Origin: Phialophora verrucosa
Taxonomy: Eukaryota > Ascomycota > Eurotiomycetes > Chaetothyriales > Herpotrichiellaceae
Assembly (NCBI GenBank): GCA_002099365.1
Contig: MSED01000008.1
Location: forward strand, 496,001-560,000
DNA: 64,000 nt
Direction: 5' to 3'
This document shows, in pieces, positions 1 to 10,425 of this stretch; within the stretch, counting starts at the first letter, position 1; the number at the start of each line of letters is the position of its first letter. The translations under genes and the position numbers were made by a program. The notes under the pieces are model-generated. The model had not been told where the DNA came from. It ran no database searches and saw nothing but the letters and a program-made list of their open reading frames with translations.

Positions 1-1634
1 TTCTGAAATCCAAGAAGCTCTTCGTCTCGAATGATGATAATCCTTGTTTGAGCCGAGGGAACTGAAGGCCTCAATTGGAGGGATCTGGTCTGGATTGATT
101 ACCGCTGTTGAGCAAAACCAGGTAGCGCCCACAATAACAAACAAGAGGCATCCACGACCGTGTCACGTACCAACTCTCAGCTTTTGAGTCCCCGCGCCGT
201 TGGATCCTTTTCTAGCAGAGCTTTGCTCTTGCGGTCGCATATCCGTTCGAACGAGGGACATGGAGAAGCTGAGGAGGATCGTGTAGGAGCGGCGATAACG
301 GTCTTGCGCCAGGTATGTCGACGGCTCATTGTGTTTCGGCAGCTGCGCGTGTCTTTCGGAGCACAGAAGGATGCGGATTCTGTGAGCGTGAGACTCGGGC
401 AGTATGAGGAGTCATTTCGGGTTTAGTAGTGCTCTCGTTGTCTCATCGATCCGAGACGGATGCCAGTGTCGAATAGGAAAGTAGCTGGGGTGGCTATCAC
501 GAAAATCGTCCTGCGCTGCGTACATTGACAGTCAGAAAAGCCTATCACCAAAGTTAGAAGAATTGCACATATGCTGAAAATGCTGCCGTGGCTCTTTTGC
601 ATATGTGAATGAAGGCATAGTATACAAACGCATCGCCATATCGTGATTTTACCACTGGATTTACCATCGGCCGAATTGCGTCAGATGCGTGATTGTGACG
701 ATTCGGTGAAAGTGCAGCCCACCAGATCGATCTGTGTGCTCCGCACAGCTGAATGGTGGATCGAGAGGCTTGCCCATGCCGTGCAGGAAGACTAGCCACA
801 GATTTGCACACTGCTTTGGACCAGAGTCAGCAGAACACAGCGATCAGTTCTCGAGGTCGAAAAAGAAGATTGTAGCTCCATGGTAGATAGAAGATGTCGC
901 CGAGCTCATCAATTAGGCATCTTGCAGTCGCACAGGGCTTTTGGCACGCTGTTAAGGACAAGCAGGCACAGAAGAGCAGGGAAGTGTGAATTGAGTAATA
1001 GCAAAATGAAATATGCATGACGGCAAAGTGTGAAGCTGGCATTGTTGGTTTCATCGGGTCTGCGAATTTGCATCCAAGATCTGAGGCTTCTGTGGCATAT
1101 TTCAGCGGTATTTGATGCCACGCTTGGAAATAAAGGTGGCTTGAGTCCTACTGAACGAACTTTGGGAGGAGGATGAAGCACGAGAAGTAGTCGACCACAG
1201 CGCCAAGCATACGGCGGTGCGCAGCTGGTGGTCTGCCTTCCGCCTCGCCCCTCTCATGACTGCGCTATAATGCCCGCACCCGGGGAGATGATTAGCCCAA
1301 CTTCGAGAAATTTAACTCTGATGGGATTGATTACAGCGCTAAATTACAAGCAGAAACCAATATGTCGCAGCTCTTGGGTATCTTTGAAAGCACACGCTTC
1401 ACCATGGTCAATCACTGCCCCCCAGGAACGCATTACCGCAACCCGAATCCTCCTCATGCCATATTTACTCTCATTAGTGCCTCCTGCCACTGCAGTAGCG
1501 AGTAATAACTCGTCCACAGAGGCTTTTCGACCAACAGTAGAACAGCGAGAGAAGACTTTTGTCAGTTGTAGTGCCGGCCGATATCGTGACACGAGGTGTT
1601 GGATATCATGTGTCCATTCGCCGGTTCCGAAGAG
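1..1634. other. gene-free left edge
   Basis: I see no coding signal here on either strand. The open frames are short, lack family motifs and overlap each other. The right part is presumably the 3' flank of the MARVEL-domain gene that ends at 1635. Confidence 0.5.
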
Positions 1635-2300
1635 TTAGACTTCTTGAGCAGGAGCAGTGCTGCTGCCATATGAGCTCTTCCTGTATGGTATATGCATACG
1701 GTGCGCCTCTGCAGAAGAAGTGGTCTTTAAGGCGTAAATGGCGCTGCTCAAGAAACAGAAGCCATTGATGAAGGTGAACGCCTCGACCGCTTTCCAGCAC
1801 GCCTTGTAGCTGTGTCCGATCAGCATCTCCCAACCCATCCAGTTTTCCTCGCAGTCCCATTCAATGACTGCACCATAGGCAGCGAAGAAAGCCAGGCAGA
1901 AGACAAAGTTGATCACAGCGTAGCATCTGGGGAACCAGTTCCATGTCCAGATGAGGATGGAGCCGTAGATAATGGAAAGGCCGGCGAATGTCTCGGTGAA
2001 GACAAGACGGGCTCCCGGGTACTTCTCGGTGTCTTTCCAGTGGGACAGGTACCAGCTGACGATACCAAGGATAACCTAGAAAGTCACTGATTAGCACCGC
2101 CGTTCTCATCCACACTCTAGGCTCGCGCTGGCTGATTGGATGATTGGAGCATTTTGCAAACTGTACGATGCTGCAGAGTGCTGAGGAATTATGTGACTAC
2201 TTACACCACCAAACAGTGCCTCAGCTTGGTAGAGGAATCTTGACAGATTGCGGATGGTGGTCTCGGAGGGTTGGCATCTCTCAAAGAACTTGATCGCCAT
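1635..2300 (-). CDS. MARVEL-domain membrane protein (Nce102-like)
   Basis: Two exons, 2300..2205 and 2075..1635, joined in phase 0 across a 129-bp intron (donor GTAAGT, branch GCTAAT, acceptor CTAG), give 178 aa. The start is the ATG at 2300 (MAIKFFERC). The product is a small tetraspan protein: hydrophobic stretches surround VILGIVSWYL, FAGLSIIYGSILIW, INFVFCLAFFAAYGAVIEW and AFTFINGFCFLSSAIYAL, followed by a short polar Ser-rich tail. The layout and the acidic-aromatic loop WDCEENWMGW are typical of fungal MARVEL proteins of the non-classical export/eisosome (Nce102) type, which sit in the plasma membrane. The membrane topology is seen; the eisosome role is only suggested by the family. An ORF finder that misses the intron splits this gene. 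Confidence 0.8.
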
Positions 2301-3312
2301 TGTACAGTGAAAATTTAGTATTTTGGTGGAAGTGTAGATAGTCACTTATTTCTGAGAAAAGGCGCAATTTTGATGTGCTTTCTGCTTTCACTCGAAGCTT
2401 TCGTTATGCGATATCATGGCCAGCGATCAGGCGTTCTTGCGCTTGTGATATAGGTGCCAGAGTGCCATGTCAAATGTGGTATGTTTCCAGTGGCTCGACA
2501 TTGACCGGACAGTTGTTAGGGCCAGCTAGATAGAATCGCGTCACACCATAGAAACAAATTGATCGTGGTGCGATGTGATCTCCTATACGAGCGTTGGCCC
2601 CTTCTCGAACAGCAACGCCTAGACTTACCGTTAACCAGAATGTTCTCCCCTCTTAAAGTGGTGAGAGCCAGTTCGCACTCTCTCGGGGGCGTATGAATGG
2701 AAGGCATATGCCAGAGTGGCTCGTAACCCGGCAAGTGATGGAAATGAATCTGTTGGCCATCAATTTGTCCATGTGAGCAGCTGGGTGTGCATTTCCGGCC
2801 GTATGGCTTGCACGTAGAACCTCTCCCGAGCTCTGTGGTCGAAATCATTGTGAGGTTAGTTTGGCAATCTACAATGGCTGTGCCTGGTTGCGATGAGGCC
2901 ACTCATACTCCATACATAGCGGCATAGCTTAAGAGGCAGAGTATAACTTCAGTACGTCCAAGAGTAATGGTATCGCTAAGTCAGGTTCGCCCAGATGGAG
3001 TAAAAACCTCACCCGCTTTGGCACAAGGGCGATGGTGCCCTGTGGTGCGAGATCACCAGTGACAAGCTTCTGGCGTCTTGGCGTAGGTTGTGTGACGCTG
3101 GTGCTCACAGACACCTAAGATGCTCTTCACCCTGATACGTACTCTTTACTGTTTCCACTTCTAGGGGCCATCATAGAGCACTCGGCCACGCGCCCACACT
3201 TTAGAGCCAAGTATCCGAGGAAGCCTTCGATATCCCCGTGTCAAACTCTTCCAAAAAAAATTCAGGAACTGGCTTGCCATTCCACCCTAGGCGTTGCTTG
3301 CAAAACCTGGCG
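2301..3312. other. intergenic
   Basis: This lies between the MARVEL gene start and the 3' end of the flavoprotein gene. Small open frames around 2516-3114 (-) show no recognisable motif or splice logic. It probably holds the MARVEL promoter. Confidence 0.4.
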
Positions 3313-5075
3313 TCACCGACCTTCATTCAGCGTCAAGGCCTCGAACTGATTGACAAAGCCTCCTGTGTATTCACTCCTCTCCTCGAGCATCGTTTTCCTC
3401 TCCCGCTCTCCAAGCTGGCCGCCCTCCACATTCGCGAAGACTGACCCCTGTCCATCAGCCAATGCCCTCTGCCCTTTACCTAGCAGGTCCTCGATTTTCC
3501 AAGCGATCCTTTCGGCTCCTTGTCGTGCCCCGGCCAAGTTGGCGGCGCCGGGACCGAGCCTCAGCCCAGCAAGACCACCGGTCAAGAATAACGGGACATC
3601 GTCGTGCCACATCAAGTCATCCGTAAGTCTAGGTAACCCATTGATGGACTGAATAGGATGTCTTTCCAGCATTCGCTGCATGCACGGTACTTTCTCGATG
3701 TTCGGAGCTGCTCCTGTTGCGTATATGATGTGGTCAACACACAGCGGGGCACTCTCTATTCCCGGGGACAATCTGATCGACCATGTCTGGCTTCTTCCGC
3801 ACCAAATCCCGTCTTCGACACGGGTGTGAGTCAGAATAGCCAGACGATTATTAACAACGTGCCTTTTGAGAATCCTATCGAATTTTGGTGTTATGCTGCC
3901 CCCGTTTCGAGCTTCTTTGAGCAGCTCGAAGCGCTCTATCGAAAAGTCAGTGTTTGAGATACCCTTTTTTTGCTGTCGACTTACCTTGATCACTATCTGC
4001 TGACCAGAAAACCGACATTTGCTGGTTACGCACTTTTGACACCCATTCAAGGTCGACGTCGAAATGCTTTAACTTATAATGTCCCCTGATCAGCAGCCAC
4101 ACCTTGGCCACGCCACGACGAATGATTAGATCAGCAATTTGAGCGCTCGTAAGTCCACCCCCAACCACTATGACCGAGGTGGGTAGCCCTTTGTCGATCT
4201 TTTGCAGAACATGCTCCGATAAGCAGAGCTCGTCTGCGGTGTCAAAGCAGTGGCAAACACTTCCGGGCTCCGCGCCTAGCCGAAGTTTGCTGTCGATGGG
4301 AATGCAAGGCTTGCAGCCAGGACCGACCGCGAGCACAACAATTCTAGAGTAGATTGGTCCTTGGTCGGTGGTCAAGGTAAATCCTTCACCGCTGGTTAAT
4401 CCTCCCAAATCTCCATACTCGACGTTCTGGACTCGTGATTGAACGACCAGTTTCCGAAGGTCGTACCTGTCCACCATGTCGCCGCAAAAATCATGGAAGA
4501 GCGCAGACGAAGGTGTGAAATAATCAATACGGTCTCGGTGGTCAATGCGCAGGTGGTGTGTGATCCTTCTTGAGATAGGTCAGCACGAGAATAATCATGT
4601 GCCTGACCCAGCGCCCCCCGACTCACCTCTGACGCTTCTTCTTAACGTGATGCTTGCTGATTTCTTTGCCGACCACGTTGGGAATTTCTTGCAACTCATT
4701 CACCCGGCGGTGGAGATGCGAAAAGGCTAGAAGAGAATCTCTGTCCCTCGGGTCTGGATGGAAGAACAGCGGACTCCGAAGATGGTCGATCTGCAACCTG
4801 CGGAACCTCTCTTGCCATGCGGACATCCATGTGTCGGAATGAGCATCAAGCACGATGATTGACCTCGGAGAGCGAGACTTGTCGCCCAAGTCAGAATCGG
4901 CCGCCCTCCGCTGGACTTTATGTTCATTTTCAATCGTCTCGCGTCTATTGAACCTGCGCCAGTATCTGGAATGCTCGTCGTCGGTAAAGAGTGCAGAAGG
5001 AGTGGCTTCTCGTAACCGAGCCGCCACAGCCAGCCCGCAAGGACCTGAGCCAATAATGGCCACATCGTACACCAT
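3313..5075 (-). CDS. FAD/NAD(P)-dependent oxidoreductase (OSGIN / ornithine-monooxygenase-like)
   Basis: Three exons (5075..4627, 4568..3985, 3935..3313) with introns of 58 and 49 bp give 551 aa. The N-terminus has a dinucleotide-binding GSGPCG motif near residue 10, followed by the LRSPLFFHPDP block. A second nucleotide-binding site, VVVGGGLTSAQIADL, lies in the middle, and a late ATGAAPN motif resembles the ATG signature of flavin monooxygenases. This two-Rossmann layout is shared by N-hydroxylating monooxygenases (SidA type) and by oxidative-stress-induced growth inhibitor (OSGIN)-like flavoproteins; the LRSP...HPDP block leans to the latter. A flavin-dependent redox role is well supported, but the substrate is unknown. 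The gene diverges from NIC96 with a 1.2-kb gap. Confidence 0.8.
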
Positions 5076-6296
5076 CTTCGGATTGATCTATGGAAATTCA
5101 GTATGAGAGAAACCTATACAGGGGGCTCCGATGTGACCAACAGGGCGAAAAGACGGATTTGATGTTCTCGTGCGAGTTGGATGGACGGTCCTCACTTGGC
5201 TGACGGCTTCCATTTCTGAGCCTTAAGGTCCTCAAACTCATGCATGAAGATCCGAAGTCGAAGAAAACTGAGGACCCGACAACGTCTTCTTGTCCTCCGA
5301 ACAGTCCGAGTAGGGAGCGACTTACCCAACATGAATTGCGATTCCAATTCCGTCTGATGTATCCATCTGAATGGTAAATGCGAATACTAGGGCGGCCGCT
5401 CCAGACCAATCCAAGGCACGACACGACAGGCCAACCCCGCGATGTACAGTATTCAGCCCTGTTGAAAGGCAGGGTATTTGCCAACTGAGATAGGCTCGAT
5501 ATAATTTGTCAACTTGGTCCTTGGAGGGTCGTACGCTGCCGTCAGAGTAGACGTGAATGCACAGCTGGAATGCACAGCTGACAAAGTTACTAAAGCTTGA
5601 CATCGGAGGTCTCCACGTCTCAAGGAGATCTTATACTCAACTTCGGTTTACAAAGCACTGTATACATTGCTCATTAAGCTCTCTCCGTCTGGTCTTCACG
5701 CCAGTTTGAGACCGTGGCCTGCCGCATTACGTTACCTGCCTCGACTTCGGTCCAGCTTGATGGGTGAGGTGAGCATCCTCCTCAGGCCGCTGATCAACCT
5801 CCTCATCACATATGCTCAGTCCTCTTGTTCACAGAAGCAAGACATTACTGGCCGCTGTAGCACCTGTCGTAAAAGCTCGTAACACCGAAGGTTCCCCCCG
5901 CTTTCACTCTTTCTCAGATTTGTTCTCCTTGTTACTCAGTAGGCCTGCGGATTGCCGAGTTTTGGGGTCAAAGCCTCACAATAGAAAGGCGATAAAGACT
6001 GGACCAGTTAGCACGTCGCCATTTTCATGTCCTTGCCGTAGCTATGCACCGGAGCGGTTCAGGATTATTTAGGATCAAGGGGATCGAGAGGGAGATGAGT
6101 GCAGGTGGCTCTCATAGTAGCACGGCTGGGTTGAGTCACGTGATCAAAGAGCAGTTCTTAGTCATCCTCTGGCAAGGCTGCAATTGACCGCATTGAGCAG
6201 CCAACGCGCTTGTTGCAACTTTTTGTATACGCGACCCTTCACAGAGATTGAGCGCGGCCCACACCACTTCGCCTTCTTACAAACTGGCCAAACAAG
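5076..6296. other. divergent intergenic region
   Basis: This is the promoter region shared by the flavoprotein gene (-) and NIC96 (+). The open frames at 5098-6072 carry no motif. No further gene is seen. Confidence 0.4.
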
Positions 6297-9200
6297 ATGT
6301 CGTCGCTCTTTGGCCTACCATCATCTGGTCCGGGGACCTCACAGTCAACATCAACCGGTCTCTTTGGTGGTCTGAACCTGAATCCCACGACGGACGCCCA
6401 AGGAAAGCGCAAGTCCATCTTTGACCCGTCGACTTCGCACAGCACACAGTCCGCCCCATTCGCAGGGCTCAATGCCACCTCAAGCGCCGCACCTTCTGGC
6501 GGCTTCTTCTCTACTCAGAGTGCAGCTCCTACTCCTGCTCCCTTCTCCATTCCGACCACTACGAGCGCTACCACCCAGTCCGGAGGTCCGTTCGGGACAG
6601 CCCCGTCCGCAGCTCAGCAGCCTCCCGCGACCCTTCCTTCTTTCGGCTCTCAGAACACCCAGCAACCTGCGGCCTCGTCCTTCTTTGGTAGCACGACCGC
6701 CCCAAATACCACGGCCCCTGCTGGCTCTCAGCCACCACCTGGTCCTGCGCAAAATAACGGAGACGCCGCCTACTTCAGCACTTTGCTCGAACGTCAGAAG
6801 AAGAAGCCAAAGTTGAGGGCTGAACACAGCGGTCGTCATGAGTTGCCAAGCCTTAGTATGGATCTGGGCGACCTGGCGAGGCGTGCGCAAGAGATCAGGC
6901 AACGAGGAACAAAACAGCCTGAGCCACTATCAGAGAGCCGTGCTCATTACCTGCTGGCTGGCTCCGGGGTTGCGCCTGGTCAGGCTTACAAGGACTTCCA
7001 GGCGCTAGGGCCTGACGATGCCGCACCGATGTCACGAGTTGCAGCCCAAACCTGTGCCGATGAATCTAGTGCCTATCTAAGGGATCTACGGGTCAAGGGA
7101 CGTGACGCCATGTTGCGAGAAAGCATGGACCGTGTCTATCGAGAGGTTGACAGCTTCATCGAAGAGAGCTTGGGTGTCGACTTTGAAGAACAAAAGGTCA
7201 GAATTATGGAACATTTTGGCCTCGTGCCGCCGGAGGATGGAGAAACCCCAGAAAGTGGCAGACAGGGCTCAGGCGGCTTTGGCAAATCCACCAGGCGAGG
7301 CAAGCATGGAGAATCCGAACCATCACGGTCTGCCAGAAGCGTGTTCGGTCGTTCGGCGATGGAGAAGTCTATAATCGGCACTGCAGGGTCAGGAGCTGGT
7401 TCAACATCCTTCTTTAGGAGCGATGGTGCTCCGCTCACCCCAGCAGGGGTGGCAAGATCAGGCTCACAGGCTGTGCGCGAGCTCAGAAACAAAGAGAAGG
7501 CGTTCATTGAGAGAGTCGAGGAACTCAACAACGCTCGGATGAAACACGAAGCATATCCTTTGCTACAAAAATTTGCCGACGCCGAGGAGCAAAATAAGGC
7601 CGATACCCCCCGTCAGCTTGTAGACGCCTACCAGGCTCTTCGAGAAATCACCAAAGAAGGCGTGTCGGAATTGAAGGAACGACAATTTGCCGATGCATAT
7701 CTGGACGAGTCGTCCTCGGCGCAGGCAACGCTGAAGTTGAAGAAACAGATCTTGGATGGCTCTCGGACATATCTCGAACGCGCGTTCTTCCGCGAAATAA
7801 AAACCAAGGTCGAGCAGAATCCGCGGGAGGCATCGCTAGGTGGGCAGCCAACTGTCACCAACATTGTGAGAGCTTACATCCGATTGCGTGTTATTCGACG
7901 GGACCTGGCCCCTGATGGGACGGAGCTCCAACAGCTGAATGGTGAGAACGGCGACTACTGCTGGGTCCTCATATTCTACCTCCTGAGATGCGGCTTTGTC
8001 CAAGAAGCAGCAGACTACGTCCAAAATGACCCTGCTTTCCAATCGATTGAGCGACGCTTTGTTTCGTACCTGACTGGATATGCAAAGGACCGGGATCGTC
8101 GTTTGGGGCGCAAATTGCAAGATATGATTGACAACGAGTACCAGAACCGCACAAAAGCCAGCCCCAAAAACCAGGTTGATCCTTACCGGATAGCCTGCTA
8201 CAAAGTGATTGGAAGATGTGATATTAGTTCAAGACATCTGGATGTCGTCGGACAGGGGGTGGAAGACTGGCTGTGGCTACAGTTCAACCTCGCCCGGGAG
8301 ACTGAGAGGCTGGAGGAGATTTCTGGGGAGGTCTTTGGGCTCGACCAGATCTGTGAAACAGTCACGGAGATTGGGCAGAAGCATTTCCAGAAAAGCCAGG
8401 TCGAGGGCTCAAACGGATACGGCACATTCTTCCTGATGCAAGTTCTTGCGGGCATGTTCGAACAAGCAGTCGACTACCTGCACAGCTTCAATCCTTTAGG
8501 TGCTGTGCATTTTGCTATTGCTCTATCATACTACGGGCTGTTGAGGGTGTCGGACTTCTCGGTGGCTGGCAATGAGCTGCGTAGGTACATCGGCTTGATA
8601 CCCAAACCCATGCTAACCCAGGATGCAGTGACCTTCTCGACGACCCAGCAGCCCATGATCAACTTTGTGCCACTCATCGCGTACCATACAGGAACATTCC
8701 GAACAGCACTTCCGGGCCCTGCCGTCGACTACTTATCATTGTTATGCCTCAATTCAGATCTTCGGCCTGCCAGTTTGGGGCAGGTGCACACCAATGCCTG
8801 CCACGAGTGTCTCCGGGAACTATGTCTGGAGACCCGCGAATTTGCGAAGTTGTTGGGCGACATCCGCAGTGATGGCACTCGTTTACCCGGTGCCATCGAG
8901 TTACGCGCGAAGCTGATTCACCTCGACACCAGGGAAGAGTTCTTGAGTTCCATCACCCGGCAATCCGCAGCGATCGCCGACCAGCGCGGGCAAATTGCGG
9001 ACGCGGTGTTGCTGTATCACCTATGTGAAGACTACGACAACGTCATCAGTGTTTTGAACAGAGCATTGGCAGACGCGGTGACGGTGGACTTGGGCCAAGC
9101 AGCAATGCAGCTGCAGCCACTGAAACCTCGCAAGTCGAATGGCAAGAGTCCAGGGTCAAGCATCACCGAAGGAGGAGGACCTCAGTCATCGCTGTCACTT

Positions 9201-9722
9201 ACACAGTCCACATCGTCGCCATTTGAATTGGGCAAGAACATGGTTGAACTGTACAACCAAAACGCGGCCTACTTCAACAAAATCTCCAGCTCAAACCGAG
9301 AGATTAGTGGGGCTCTACTTCGGTTGCTGATCATCCGCGAACACATGGAAGCCAATCCGCCTCGCTACATGACAGCGCTTGAAGAACTGAACGAGCTGGG
9401 CTTGCTCCCGCTGCAGGCAAAGGGCTCTATTCCGATGATCAGGGCCGCTGCCACAGCTTTTGGCGCACTTCCCCAAATCGTCGCGCGGTGCGCTGGTGTC
9501 AGTGTGGTCTGGGCGGTGCGCGCGATTGGCTGCGAAAGAGACAGGATCAACCGCGAGGGCAGATGGGAGGCAGGATTTGGCGGAGACGCGAACGAAGTCA
9601 AAGAACAGTTGGGCAACATGGCAAAGGATCTCATGGTGTTTGCTGGACTTGTGAAATACAAGCTGCCAGGGCGGGTCTACGACATGTTGACTCGCGCTGG
9701 AGCAGATGTCGGAGGATTCTGA
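6297..9722 (+). CDS. NIC96: nucleoporin Nic96 / Nup93 family
   Basis: An uninterrupted frame of 1141 aa. Nic96/Nup93 is the scaffold of the inner ring of the nuclear pore. The N-terminal 150 residues are Ser/Thr/Pro-rich with at least five FG motifs (LFGLP, LFGGL, PFGTA, SFGSQ, FFGST). A helical region follows and then the conserved alpha-solenoid core: NGDYCWVLIFYLLRCG, the FVSYLTGYAKDRDRR stretch, ASPKNQVDPYRIACYKVIGRC and VEDWLWLQFNLAR are hallmark segments. The C-terminal repeats reach the stop at 9720-9722. The length is greater than in yeast (about 840 aa), mainly because of the N-terminal extension and linkers. The start is the first ATG of the frame, just after a C/T-rich leader. Confidence 0.95.
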   Translation: MSSLFGLPSSGPGTSQSTSTGLFGGLNLNPTTDAQGKRKSIFDPSTSHSTQSAPFAGLNATSSAAPSGGFFSTQSAAPTPAPFSIPTTTSATTQSGGPFGTAPSAAQQPPATLPSFGSQNTQQPAASSFFGSTTAPNTTAPAGSQPPPGPAQNNGDAAYFSTLLERQKKKPKLRAEHSGRHELPSLSMDLGDLARRAQEIRQRGTKQPEPLSESRAHYLLAGSGVAPGQAYKDFQALGPDDAAPMSRVAAQTCADESSAYLRDLRVKGRDAMLRESMDRVYREVDSFIEESLGVDFEEQKVRIMEHFGLVPPEDGETPESGRQGSGGFGKSTRRGKHGESEPSRSARSVFGRSAMEKSIIGTAGSGAGSTSFFRSDGAPLTPAGVARSGSQAVRELRNKEKAFIERVEELNNARMKHEAYPLLQKFADAEEQNKADTPRQLVDAYQALREITKEGVSELKERQFADAYLDESSSAQATLKLKKQILDGSRTYLERAFFREIKTKVEQNPREASLGGQPTVTNIVRAYIRLRVIRRDLAPDGTELQQLNGENGDYCWVLIFYLLRCGFVQEAADYVQNDPAFQSIERRFVSYLTGYAKDRDRRLGRKLQDMIDNEYQNRTKASPKNQVDPYRIACYKVIGRCDISSRHLDVVGQGVEDWLWLQFNLARETERLEEISGEVFGLDQICETVTEIGQKHFQKSQVEGSNGYGTFFLMQVLAGMFEQAVDYLHSFNPLGAVHFAIALSYYGLLRVSDFSVAGNELRRYIGLIPKPMLTQDAVTFSTTQQPMINFVPLIAYHTGTFRTALPGPAVDYLSLLCLNSDLRPASLGQVHTNACHECLRELCLETREFAKLLGDIRSDGTRLPGAIELRAKLIHLDTREEFLSSITRQSAAIADQRGQIADAVLLYHLCEDYDNVISVLNRALADAVTVDLGQAAMQLQPLKPRKSNGKSPGSSITEGGGPQSSLSLTQSTSSPFELGKNMVELYNQNAAYFNKISSSNREISGALLRLLIIREHMEANPPRYMTALEELNELGLLPLQAKGSIPMIRAAATAFGALPQIVARCAGVSVVWAVRAIGCERDRINREGRWEAGFGGDANEVKEQLGNMAKDLMVFAGLVKYKLPGRVYDMLTRAGADVGGF

Positions 9723-10425
9723 ACAGAGCAGTGAGGAGGCAACGACTGAAGCCGCTTTGGAAGATAAAAACATGTTGGACTACTGGCGTTCCATAGAGAC
9801 AGGCAATGCTGATGTGGTCGATGTGGCCGATGTCGGTGACTTCTGTCTTGAACTACGTAGCAAGGCCCACCCCGACGAGACATTTACTGTAGTATTGGTG
9901 GTGCTGTCGCAGTATCAGCCCGTGGGTGGTCAGGTGTTCGCGCGGCGGTGAGGTGATAGGCTGTAAAGGCTCTAAGGGGCTAATCTTATCAGATTTGATC
10001 GCCTAAGAGTATGCGGGGCTGCCCGCGGCCACCAATAAGCCTCCCGCTCGGGCTGCATCCCGCGCCTAACAGGCCTGCCACGCACTACTGCATCAACTGA
10101 CGTTCGCAGCGCCCCTTCCGACGAGGTTTCAACTGACTGTAACGACCTGATCTGCCATGCTATGGTCGCTGGGCTGGGTCAGGCTAAAGCTCCGCTCCAC
10201 AGGGCCGATCTCGAGCTCTCTGCTCTCTCATCCTCCTCCTCCCAGTACTGCGCACAGCAAGATGCTGCTGCACCAGCTGAAGCCGCGCCCCAAACCGAGT
10301 CGGGCACTCCTGTCCAACAGCGAACGACGCACCTCCCAACTGTCTCCCCCACGGTAACAACTCCCATCCACTCGAGAAGCAGCCAGACGAGCCAAGGGCT
10401 GGCCTCTCGCGTCTGGCACACCATC
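9723..10425. other. intergenic
   Basis: This is the 3' flank of NIC96 and the leader of the OPT gene. The stretch 10190-10400 is C/T-rich and is open in the OPT frame, so it may be translated if the ATG at 10162 is used. Nothing else is seen. Confidence 0.4.

Noticed and set aside
9706..9951. 81-aa open frame overlapping the end of NIC96
   Set aside because: It starts inside the NIC96 coding sequence in another frame, has no family motif and ends in 3' flank; more likely chance.
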